The notes below the pieces were generated by a model, which had not been told where the DNA came from, ran no database searches, and worked only from the letters and a program-made list of their open reading frames with translations. Position numbers and translations under genes: made by a program. Shown one piece after another: positions 22,598-29,450 of a stretch of DNA of 33,160 nt. The DNA comes from Alphaproteobacteria bacterium (GTDB lineage Bacteria > Pseudomonadota > Alphaproteobacteria > Rs-D84): positions 1 to 33,160 of the forward strand of contig JAFXGD010000057.1 in NCBI GenBank assembly GCA_017513285.1. Direction: 5' to 3'. How positions within the stretch are numbered: the first letter of the stretch is position 1; every line of letters starts with the position of its first letter.

Positions 22598-23257
22598 TTA
22601 TAACAATTTATCTTCTGCGTTTTCACGACCGACATACGCCTTTAAATCATTATACATTTGGCGCAAGTCTGCGGGCTGGGAATATCCTGCATCAGCCCCT
22701 TTGACACGAATAGTCTCTAAATCAATTTGGGCCTGTTTTTTCAGCATTTGTGTTAAATGGGTGGCAAATGCACGTGATTCATCGGCCTCATTCGCACCCT
22801 GTAATAACAATCCCCGATTTGGGCGTGGCGACAAAAACGCAAAGTCAGACACAGTCGCATCTGGCGATACCAGCGCAAAACCCGAAACCTCTGGCCGACG
22901 CATCATCGCCTGTAATACATACCATGCACCCAATTGATGTCCAGCCAACCATATTTTATCACTGTCTTCATTATGATTTTGAATCCAATCGATAACTGTT
23001 GCAATATCCAACATATTATCTGTGGTTGTTCCAATTACCCCTTCGGAATCGCCAACCCCACGATAGTTAAAGCGCACCACCGAAAAACCAATATCCATAA
23101 ACGCCCGAAACATTGCATATGATACCCGATCATTCATATGATATTTTTGACGTGGATTACCCGACAAAATCACCGCCAGTGGCGCCGCCTCTTGTGCAGA
23201 TTTATGATACACTGCATGTAACTTTCCCGCTTCACCCGAAATAATAAGATCAACCAT
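22598..23257 (-). CDS. Alpha/beta hydrolase fold protein lacking the catalytic triad
   Basis: A 219-residue protein with the shape of the small alphaproteobacterial hydrolases: [38 protein letters not shown] (as [17 protein letters not shown]), IDWIQ, then the nucleophile elbow region. The elbow is GHQLGA where GFSFGA is expected, so the nucleophilic Ser is replaced by Gln. The acid strand reads [12 protein letters not shown] instead of the usual G-x-x-D-x-x-x-P, and the catalytic His motif (GADHFF in relatives) reads GADAGYS. All three catalytic positions therefore appear lost, while the fold and flanking residues are well kept, suggesting a non-enzymatic role. It is the first gene of the ruvB-tol transcript; ruvB begins one base after its stop. 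Confidence 0.8.
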   Translation of the reverse strand: MVDLIISGEAGKLHAVYHKSAQEAAPLAVILSGNPRQKYHMNDRVSYAMFRAFMDIGFSVVRFNYRGVGDSEGVIGTTTDNMLDIATVIDWIQNHNEDSDKIWLAGHQLGAWYVLQAMMRRPEVSGFALVSPDATVSDFAFLSPRPNRGLLLQGANEADESRAFATHLTQMLKKQAQIDLETIRVKGADAGYSQPADLRQMYNDLKAYVGRENAEDKLL

Positions 23258-23293
23258 CTTTCCAACCTTTGTAATTTTTAAATCTAATCAGAG

Positions 23294-23321
23294 ATTAAAA
23301 CAAAGCCCACCCAAATTTCAA
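23294..23321 (-). promoter_or_regulatory. Putative promoter of the hydrolase-ruvB-tol operon
   Basis: On the minus strand TTGAAA (23316-23321), 16 bases, TTTAAT (23294-23299), 36 bases before the hydrolase-like start codon. It is divergent from, and does not overlap, the promoter of 23395. Confidence 0.5.
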
Positions 23322-23337
23322 TAAAAATATTTTTGTT

Positions 23338-23367
23338 TTGACACAATTATACAAAATGTTCTAATAT
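23338..23367 (+). promoter_or_regulatory. Promoter of the secreted protein / two-component operon
   Basis: TTGACA (23338-23343, consensus), 18 bases, TAATAT (23362-23367). It leaves a leader of about 20 bases containing AAAGG as ribosome binding site. Confidence 0.65.
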
Positions 23368-23394
23368 TTACCCGAGAGAACAAAAGGTCACACT

Positions 23395-24315
23395 ATGCGA
23401 AGACTATTTTTAACATCTGTATTGCTTACTTGCTGTGGATTTGGGGTCCATGCGAACAACATGGTTAACGAAGATTTTCAAACGATTTATACGGAAACAC
23501 CCGTGCAATCGTACTATGCATACCCCGACGACCCAAACTTTATCCCGGAAAGCGAATTCATGCAACGTGCCGACAGTCTGAACTATGACCAAAACATCAT
23601 GGACGCACGCCAAATAGAATCACAAATGCACCCCGGCGTACAGTTTGCAGACAGACCAATGGTGATATGTCGCAACTTTGGATGCACGAAATTAAATGAT
23701 CGCATAACACGTACATTTTTGTTCAACAGTTTGGCCAACATGTTCATGCAAAACGACTATTCCCGTGTTTATATATGTGAAGCGGACCCATTTTCCCGTG
23801 ACTGCTTGAAATCTGGCATATCATTCCCGGTACGCAGTGGCATTGCCAACGCCATGGCAAAAATACCAAAAGCAACCATTTCCCAAGTCTATGTTTCAAC
23901 CGGCCTGTCAAAAGCAACGGTTGGCATGACATATGAATTTCTGGTCAATGGTATAAACCGTGTTTGCGAACCAACAATTATGGACATTGTGATTCCGGTA
24001 AATTCCCAAGCAACCCTGTCCAATCGTGAATTTTCCTGTAACATGACCAGTGATGGATACAGCAACATTTCATTAATGGTCAGCATTGATTACATCGATT
24101 TAGACTATGGCATTTTGGGTGGCTATTATTCTTTGGGGATGCAAGGCCCAACAACCGGTGGCGGCACAGGATACGCACTGTTTAAAACCGAATTTGCCCC
24201 CGGCGCCATGCAACAACGTGTCAAAATGGGGCAGGCCGCATTGGAAGACGGCGTAAACGGCAACATGCACGCCATTCAACCCGGCGAATACGCTGTTGAA
24301 CCTTTAAAACAATAA
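23395..24315 (+). CDS. Secreted protein of unknown function, first gene of a two-component operon
   Basis: A 306-residue protein with a signal peptide MRRLFLTSVLLTCCGFGVHA (cleavage about residue 20); the Cys pair inside the signal lacks a convincing lipobox. The mature part has five or six cysteines spaced in pairs (VICRNFGC, YICEADPFSRDC, RVCEPT, EFSCNMT), which suggests disulfides in the periplasm. The middle is alternately hydrophobic and polar and probably beta-rich (TVGMTYEFLVNGI, SLMVSIDYIDLDYGILGGYY), followed by a Gly-rich loop GPTTGGGTGYALFK. No family is recognised. Its stop codon shares a base with the response-regulator ATG (TAATG), so it is made together with the sensor pair and may sense or deliver the signal, or be its target; that is inference. 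Confidence 0.75.
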   Translation: MRRLFLTSVLLTCCGFGVHANNMVNEDFQTIYTETPVQSYYAYPDDPNFIPESEFMQRADSLNYDQNIMDARQIESQMHPGVQFADRPMVICRNFGCTKLNDRITRTFLFNSLANMFMQNDYSRVYICEADPFSRDCLKSGISFPVRSGIANAMAKIPKATISQVYVSTGLSKATVGMTYEFLVNGINRVCEPTIMDIVIPVNSQATLSNREFSCNMTSDGYSNISLMVSIDYIDLDYGILGGYYSLGMQGPTTGGGTGYALFKTEFAPGAMQQRVKMGQAALEDGVNGNMHAIQPGEYAVEPLKQ

Positions 24316-24965
24316 TGAACCGTACCATATTAATTATTGACGATGACGATATGTTGCGCAACACCTTGGCCCAAGGTCTGCGCAAAGAAGGATTTTGTGC
24401 ATTATGTGCGAATTCTGCAGAAAACGCCGCCCAGGTATTACAACGCATATCTGTTGATGCCATTGTGTTGGATCGCATGATGACCGGCATGGATGGATTA
24501 ACTTTCTTAAAGCAACTGCGCACATCTGGCAACACAACCCCAACAATCATGTTGACCGCCATGTCTGGGGCGGAAAACGCAATTGATGGGCTGTCGGGTG
24601 GTGCAAACGACTATCTGGCAAAACCATTTCAAATTCGTGAATTAATATTGCGTATAAACAATATGATTGCCAAAAACACCGGCCCACAACCACAGATGCC
24701 CAATGGACTGCAATATTCCAACCAAGAATTCTTTGTATCGGATGCATCCGGCACCCGTCCATTGACACTGTCGGGCGAAGAAAAGAAACTGTTAACACAT
24801 TTAACACATCCGATTGGAAACACTGTGCCGGCGGCGCCAATGGTTGCAAAACGCTTGCGCAGTAAATTAAATTTGGTACTATCAAACCTGGACATAATAA
24901 CAATTCGTGGATGCGGCTATAAATTGGTTGATTTATCCGCCACACCCACAATCCAAAAAGGCTAA
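24315..24965 (+). CDS. OmpR-family response regulator with a shortened DNA-binding domain
   Basis: A 216-residue regulator. The receiver domain (1-118) is complete: acidic cluster IIDDDD (7-12), phospho-acceptor D53 in VLDRMMTGMDG, Thr81 and K103 in LAKPF. The C-terminal part (from about 132) has the start of the winged helix (LTLSGEEKKLLTHL) and the end (RLRSKLN...IITIRGCGYKLVD), but between them about 18-20 residues covering most of the second helix and the approach to the recognition helix are missing compared with OmpR, which reads ...LSRDKLMNLARG... there. DNA binding may be altered or lost. It is translationally coupled to the secreted protein before it and ends 3 bases before the kinase. 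Confidence 0.85.
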   Translation: MNRTILIIDDDDMLRNTLAQGLRKEGFCALCANSAENAAQVLQRISVDAIVLDRMMTGMDGLTFLKQLRTSGNTTPTIMLTAMSGAENAIDGLSGGANDYLAKPFQIRELILRINNMIAKNTGPQPQMPNGLQYSNQEFFVSDASGTRPLTLSGEEKKLLTHLTHPIGNTVPAAPMVAKRLRSKLNLVLSNLDIITIRGCGYKLVDLSATPTIQKG

Positions 24966-24968
24966 GAC

Positions 24969-26249
24969 ATGAGATTGACACCACGTACATTTTTATGGCG
25001 CACTATATTAATGATATTATTACCACTGATTATTGCCCAAGTAATTGTTGCGAATGCATTTTTTGGCAATCACTGGTCCCGTGTACACGATACCATGGCA
25101 CGCAGTTTGGCGGGCGAAATCACAACAATGATGAACTTTATTGACGAAGGCAACACAGATGCCACACAAAAAATGGCACGTGACATCGGCATTAACGTAA
25201 CATTTCACGACCAATTAAGTCGCCCACGGCACAACGATAACGCATCACGTGAAACGGGCAAATTGGCATACGAATTGTCCAAGCGCTTAAAACGTCCGGC
25301 CAACATATACATGGACCGGGGCAAGCGTTTGGTATTCATCGATGTTCCGACACAAAACAATCAGATTGCGACATTTGGTTCATCTTTGTACCGCATATAT
25401 TCTACCAGTACCGAAGTATTCATCATATGGTTAATTGGTTCGATTTTAATTGTATCGATATTGATTACACCATTTATCATCATGCACACCCGCAGCATTC
25501 GTCGCATCGCCAATGCGGCGGGCCGCTTTGGCCGCGGCTTGGACGCACCCGGTTTTGTTCCAACCGGATCCAAAGAAATCCGTGAAGCCGCCACATCCAT
25601 GATTACCATGAAACAACGTCTGGACAGATATAATCGCACCCGCACAGACATGTTAAATGCGGTCAGCCACGATTTAAAAACACCTTTGGCCCGCATGCGC
25701 TTGGCCATTGAAACGGAAACGGCAACCAACGAAAATTTGATACAAGACATTGACAGAATGACCGAAATGGTTAATGGGTATCTGGCATTTGCCCGTGGTG
25801 AAACCCCGGAAATAGAGCAGGCGACCGAACTGCCACCAATGTTGACACGCATTGCACGTGATGCCGCCGGCGACAAAGAAATCGTAACAGATTTTCCGGA
25901 CACACCGGCCCAATTTTATGCCCGTCCCATGGCATTGGCACGTGCATTCAGCAACATAATCGAAAATGCGGCCCGATACGCAAAAACAAAAATCAAAATA
26001 ACCGAACAGGATGATGTTGACACCATAACGGTCACAATCGAAGACGACGGCATTGGCATCCCCGACGACCGCAAGCGTGACGCATTACGTCCATTTGTAC
26101 GATTGGACGATGCACGTGGCACACACACCGGCGGCACAGGGCTGGGATTATCGATTGCCCAAACCGCAATTGAAAATCACGGTGGCCAAATATTCTTGGA
26201 AGACAGTGACATGGGCGGCCTGCGTGTCCGAATTGTTCTGCCGATATAA
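24969..26249 (+). CDS. EnvZ-like sensor histidine kinase
   Basis: A 426-residue inner-membrane kinase. Membrane helix 1 is about 9-32 (LWRTILMILLPLIIAQVIVA), a periplasmic sensor loop of about 115 residues follows (33-147), helix 2 is about 149-172, then a HAMP segment. The dimerisation/phospho-acceptor motif AVSHDLKTPLARM places the phosphorylated His at 234. The ATP-binding domain has the N box (NIIENAARYAK, 329-339), G1 (EDDGIGIPDD, 358-367) and G2 (GGTGLGLSIA, 388-397). It resembles EnvZ-type kinases that pair with OmpR. It closes the operon and is followed by a strong terminator. The periplasmic loop is rich in Arg, Asp and Asn and gives no hint of the ligand. Confidence 0.93.
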   Translation: MRLTPRTFLWRTILMILLPLIIAQVIVANAFFGNHWSRVHDTMARSLAGEITTMMNFIDEGNTDATQKMARDIGINVTFHDQLSRPRHNDNASRETGKLAYELSKRLKRPANIYMDRGKRLVFIDVPTQNNQIATFGSSLYRIYSTSTEVFIIWLIGSILIVSILITPFIIMHTRSIRRIANAAGRFGRGLDAPGFVPTGSKEIREAATSMITMKQRLDRYNRTRTDMLNAVSHDLKTPLARMRLAIETETATNENLIQDIDRMTEMVNGYLAFARGETPEIEQATELPPMLTRIARDAAGDKEIVTDFPDTPAQFYARPMALARAFSNIIENAARYAKTKIKITEQDDVDTITVTIEDDGIGIPDDRKRDALRPFVRLDDARGTHTGGTGLGLSIAQTAIENHGGQIFLEDSDMGGLRVRIVLPI

Positions 26250-26253
26250 ACCG

Positions 26254-26287
26254 AATTGCCCCACGAAATAAAGTGGGGCGATTTTTT
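26254..26287 (+). terminator. Terminator of the two-component operon
   Basis: Stem GCCCCAC (26258-26264) with GTGGGGC (26273-26279), extended by A-T and G-T pairs to about 10 bp, loop of eight, followed by six T (26282-26287). Confidence 0.9.
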
Positions 26288-26310
26288 ATCCCACCGCATG
26301 ATTTTTCTTG

Positions 26311-26339
26311 TTGCAAATAATTGAAATTTAAGTTATTAT
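26311..26339 (+). promoter_or_regulatory. Promoter of the Leu-Ala-Leu tRNA cluster
   Basis: TTGCAA (26311-26316), 17 bases, TATTAT (26334-26339), 32 bases before the first tRNA. Confidence 0.65.
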
Positions 26340-26371
26340 CTTATTCGCTTTGTGGGCAACCATAGGTTTTC

Positions 26372-26458
26372 GGGCGTATGGCGGAATTGGTAGACGCGCT
26401 AGTTTCAGGTACTAGTGGTAGCAATACCTTGGAAGTTCGAGTCTTCTTACGCCCACCA
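26372..26458 (+). tRNA. tRNA-Leu (anticodon CAG)
   Basis: 87 bases with a long variable arm, as expected for Leu. Acceptor stem GGGCGTA pairs with TACGCCC; anticodon stem CTAGT/ACTAG encloses loop TTCAGGT with anticodon CAG (reads CUG). T stem GGAAG/CTTCT and loop TTCGAGT are normal. CCA is encoded at the 3' end. Confidence 0.95.
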
Positions 26459-26463
26459 CAGTT

Positions 26464-26539
26464 GGGGTTGTAGCTCAGTTGATAGAGCGCTACGTTCGCA
26501 TCGTAGAGGTCGTGGGTTTGAGTCCCATCAGCTCCACCA
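26464..26539 (+). tRNA. tRNA-Ala (anticodon CGC)
   Basis: 76 bases. Acceptor GGGGTTG pairs with CAGCTCC with two wobble pairs (G3-T70, T5-G68) instead of the usual G3-U70 only. Anticodon stem CTACG/CGTAG encloses TTCGCAT, anticodon CGC (reads GCG). The G3-T70 pair is the Ala identity element. CCA is encoded. It lies five bases after tRNA-Leu(CAG). Confidence 0.93.
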
Positions 26540-26558
26540 ATTTTTTATACAAGTCTTC

Positions 26559-26645
26559 GGGGATATGGCGGAATGGTAGACGCTGAGGACTTAAAATCCT
26601 TTGGTCATTGCGACCGTGTGGGTTCAAGTCCCACTATCCCCACCA
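26559..26645 (+). tRNA. tRNA-Leu (anticodon TAA)
   Basis: 87 bases with long variable arm. Acceptor GGGGATA pairs with TATCCCC; anticodon stem GAGGA/TCCTT encloses CTTAAAA, anticodon TAA (reads UUA). CCA is encoded. It is the last tRNA of the cluster, followed by a terminator. Confidence 0.95.
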
Positions 26646-26654
26646 AACAGATAC

Positions 26655-26681
26655 AACACCAACTTTCGTTGGTGTTTTTTT
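26655..26681 (+). terminator. Terminator of the Leu-Ala-Leu tRNA cluster
   Basis: Stem CACCAAC (26657-26663) with GTTGGTG (26668-26674), loop TTTC, flanking A-T pairs, then T7 (26675-26681). Confidence 0.9.
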
Positions 26682-26797
26682 ATTCATGCACTATGCGTAT
26701 TTGGATAATTATTGACCATCACACCCCGGTCTGATTCGATATTTTATTCAATTGTCTTTTGCGCAACCCAGTCACCCATGAACCACGATAAAAACAC

Positions 26798-26825
26798 TTG
26801 CAAGACGACTTAAAAAGCGTATAAT
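26798..26825 (+). promoter_or_regulatory. Promoter of tRNA-Val
   Basis: TTGCAA (26798-26803), 16 bases, TATAAT (26820-26825), 13 bases before the tRNA. The stretch 26682-26797 before it holds no feature I can identify. Confidence 0.75.
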
Positions 26826-26838
26826 ATGCACCATATGC

Positions 26839-26915
26839 GGATGTGTAGCTCAGTTGGTTAGAGCGCTTCGTTCACATCGAAGAGGTCGTTGGTTCGAGTC
26901 CAATCACATCCACCA
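26839..26915 (+). tRNA. tRNA-Val (anticodon CAC)
   Basis: 77 bases. Acceptor GGATGTG pairs with CACATCC; anticodon stem CTTCG/CGAAG encloses TTCACAT, anticodon CAC (reads GUG). T loop TTCGAGT and encoded CCA are present. Confidence 0.95.
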
Positions 26916-26925
26916 CACATAAACC

Positions 26926-26946
26926 CACCCCAAACGGGGTGTTTTT
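26926..26946 (+). terminator. tRNA-Val terminator
   Basis: Stem CACCCC (26926-26931) with GGGGTG (26936-26941), loop AAAC, then T5. Confidence 0.85.
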
Positions 26947-26973
26947 CATTAAAAACATTATTATTTACTTGCG

Positions 26974-26991
26974 CAAAAATACGCATTTTTG
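26974..26991. repeat. Inverted repeat upstream of the 792-aa secreted protein
   Basis: CAAAAAT (26974-26980) and ATTTTTG (26985-26991) are perfect inverted copies around ACGC. They lie between a possible -35 (TTGCGC, 26969-26974) and -10 (TATCAT, 26993-26998), which would leave only a few bases before the ATG at 27010. This would suit an operator; it is AT-rich and could be chance. Confidence 0.35.
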
Positions 26992-27009
26992 ATATCATTT
27001 ACACCAGAG

Positions 27010-29388
27010 ATGAAGAAAATTCTGATTTTTACTGCAAACATCTTGGCATGCTTTGGGGTTGCCAATGCTGCTGTCCGTGACGGGACGGCCGTGGCACGCA
27101 CGGCAAAATCTGCAGCACAAACGCAAAATCGCATATATTCTACGCCACGCAGCACAACACAACGCAAACCATCAACCCCCGTGGCACGCACCACTGCATC
27201 ACGCACAGCCCAGCGCACAACAACACCCACACAGAACCAAGCACCCCAACGCATCACCGCACGCAGCGCCACGACCGGCGCCGGCTTTGACATGGCGCAA
27301 ACACGCACAGGTGCGGAATACGAACAATGTAAAAACACCTACTTTTCATGCATGGACCAATTCTGCACATTAAAAAGCGATGATTACCGTCGTTGTTCTT
27401 GCAGCGACCGTGTCTATAAATTAATGGATGCCCGCGACACACTGCAAAGTGCCGGCGACAAATTAACCACATTTTCAGACAACCTGGACATTGTTGGAAT
27501 GACCGCCGCCCAAGCCGGCGCAATGGTCAGTGCATCCGAAGGCGAAATCGCATTAACCAAAGACACATCCGCATCCAAAGCACTGCTGCAGGCTATTATG
27601 AATTCCATCCGTGGCGCAGACAGTCATGTTGACGGCAAATATTCCGATTTAAACAGCATAAAAATATCTTTTGATACCGCAAATGCATTTGGCACAGCGG
27701 ACGCCGGACAAATAATTGGCACTTACAACGGGCAATCATTATACAGTGCGGTCTATCCCCAATGTCGAAAAGCCGTCATGGCAGACTGCAACGACGCATC
27801 ATTACAACGTGCGGTCACCGCATACTTAATGGCCATTGAACAAGACTGCAACACCGTCGCCACCGCCATTGAAACCAGTCGCAAAGAAATGAAAGCCAAC
27901 ATCCGTGAAGGCAGTGCCATGTTGGATTTGGCCCGTATTGAAAATCGCAAAAAACACAACTCTGCCGATATGACCGCATGTATAAATGCGGTTGAAAGCG
28001 CCATTGTCGACGAACAAGTATGCGGCAAAAATTATCACAAATGCCTGGACAACGGGAAATATATTGACATATCGACCGGCGCACCGATTACAGGCGTCAA
28101 AGATTTCTATAAACTGGAACAAATGTTGGTCTTTGCAGATGGGATAGAGGCCGCAGATCAAAAACTGGCCCAAAATGCAGCCAATCGTGCATTTGTACAA
28201 AATTTTGAAAATCGTGTAAAAAAGTTTGCCACCGACGCCCTGAACACATGTACCGAACAAGCCGACATCGTATGGGCAGAATACTTGGACAAAGCAATGT
28301 TGGACATATACTATGCCCAAAAAGAAAAAGTCCAAGAAATCAAGCAGGGATGCTTTGACTTTGTGTCTTCATGCTATATCAACAATGACAACGCCATAAC
28401 ATCTGCCATGGCGGAATTAACCGGCGATGCCACAATTGTCTTACAGCCAGACGCATTGACATTAAATGCCAATATGTGTGCCGACTATGTACAATCATGC
28501 AACAACATGTTTGACGACAATATTATCCAAGCATATATGGACACAATCCAAGACACCGACACACTAACCGCATGCCGTGCGGTTGTAAAGCAGTGCTTTG
28601 ATAAATACGGTGGCACGAATTATGAAAATTTCTATTATCCATACAGTGGACTGTTTAAAACGGGTATGGCGCCCGACTGGTTCACACTGTACGATTACAC
28701 ATCTTCTAGCACCCCGATTATCAAATCTGAATGCGCAAAGCAATTGCAAAATATATCCGCATGCAGCAGCGATGACATGATTGAACGTGCATTTGGCGGT
28801 TTCGATTTGGCAAACACAAACGCCACCCACGACGAAGATTCACCATTGGCATTTAAGACCGACGGCGACACCCCCAGATACGGCTTTATCACAAACGATA
28901 TTCTGAATCATCGCTATCTGCGACCCAGGGGCGTCGCAACCGAAATTTACAATCAAATACTGTCTATATTGACCACGCAATGCACAAATATTTCGGGCCG
29001 TTTTGTTGAATATCAATGGATTAACACAGGTATTTATAACCAGGAAGCTTTCTGTCAAATCAAGTCAGACAATTCAACGGGTGGGACAGGAACGCCATTC
29101 TCCCCCACCGGTTATAATATTCAAGGCGCTGAAAACATGTGTCCATTGGGATATGCAGACGGCGTTGACACACAATCATGGGGTGCATGCCTGTGTTGGG
29201 AAAACGGCGGCCGACGCAGTAACAATGGCACATCTGCAAAATGCGTCGCCACCATTCCGAAAACAGAGGGTACCACCACCACATGGGAAGACGCCACAAT
29301 CAACCAACAAAATCAGGTTCAACCTTTGAGTTGCAGCCCCACCACCACCTCATGCGACATATCGCAAACCCCCGAAGGAATGGAATAA
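27010..29388 (+). CDS. Large secreted cysteine-rich protein (paralogue of 7226-9667)
   Basis: A 792-residue exported protein. Signal peptide MKKILIFTANILACFGVANA (cleavage about 20), then a Thr/Arg/Ala/Gln-rich low-complexity region to about residue 95. The shared blocks follow in the same order as in the 813-aa protein: Y-x2-C-x3-YFSCMDQFC with DDYRRCSCSDR (about 105-135); SEGEIALTKDTS; QDCNTVATAIETSRKE; HNSADMTACINAV; CGKNYHKCLD with GKYIDISTGAPI; TCTEQADIVWAEY; QKEKVQEIKQGC; MCADYVQSCNNMF. The C-terminal 150 residues differ, with MCPLGYADG and WGACLCWENGG resembling the Cys patterns of the 419-aa protein. There are about 30 cysteines. The start is the ATG at 27010 (signal peptide fits); the frame also runs from a TTG at 26989. 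The ribosome binding site is weak. It is monocistronic, with a terminator after it. Family and function are not recognised. Confidence 0.8.
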   Translation: MKKILIFTANILACFGVANAAVRDGTAVARTAKSAAQTQNRIYSTPRSTTQRKPSTPVARTTASRTAQRTTTPTQNQAPQRITARSATTGAGFDMAQTRTGAEYEQCKNTYFSCMDQFCTLKSDDYRRCSCSDRVYKLMDARDTLQSAGDKLTTFSDNLDIVGMTAAQAGAMVSASEGEIALTKDTSASKALLQAIMNSIRGADSHVDGKYSDLNSIKISFDTANAFGTADAGQIIGTYNGQSLYSAVYPQCRKAVMADCNDASLQRAVTAYLMAIEQDCNTVATAIETSRKEMKANIREGSAMLDLARIENRKKHNSADMTACINAVESAIVDEQVCGKNYHKCLDNGKYIDISTGAPITGVKDFYKLEQMLVFADGIEAADQKLAQNAANRAFVQNFENRVKKFATDALNTCTEQADIVWAEYLDKAMLDIYYAQKEKVQEIKQGCFDFVSSCYINNDNAITSAMAELTGDATIVLQPDALTLNANMCADYVQSCNNMFDDNIIQAYMDTIQDTDTLTACRAVVKQCFDKYGGTNYENFYYPYSGLFKTGMAPDWFTLYDYTSSSTPIIKSECAKQLQNISACSSDDMIERAFGGFDLANTNATHDEDSPLAFKTDGDTPRYGFITNDILNHRYLRPRGVATEIYNQILSILTTQCTNISGRFVEYQWINTGIYNQEAFCQIKSDNSTGGTGTPFSPTGYNIQGAENMCPLGYADGVDTQSWGACLCWENGGRRSNNGTSAKCVATIPKTEGTTTTWEDATINQQNQVQPLSCSPTTTSCDISQTPEGME

Positions 29389-29400
29389 AGCACCACACAT

Positions 29401-29432
29401 AAAAAAACACCCCGCAACATGCGGGGGTTTTT
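29401..29432. terminator. Bidirectional terminator between the secreted protein gene and leuS
   Basis: Stem CCCCGCA (29410-29416) with TGCGGGG (29420-29426), loop ACA. A T run follows on the plus strand (29428-29432), and on the minus strand the A run 29401-29407 gives a T tract for leuS. Confidence 0.88.
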
Positions 29433-29450
29433 ATTATGCGACTTTTTGGA

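Noticed and set aside
24315-24965. Response regulator as a pseudogene
   Set aside because: The frame is uninterrupted, phosphorylation residues are all present, and both ends are tightly coupled to intact neighbours.
26682-26797. Possible short gene or RNA between the two tRNA units
   Set aside because: No frame of useful length with a ribosome binding site and no stable hairpin or tRNA-like pairing was seen.
26372-26915. tRNA cluster as an integration site for a mobile element
   Set aside because: No integrase gene, no repeated tRNA 3' end and no change in gene character next to the tRNAs.
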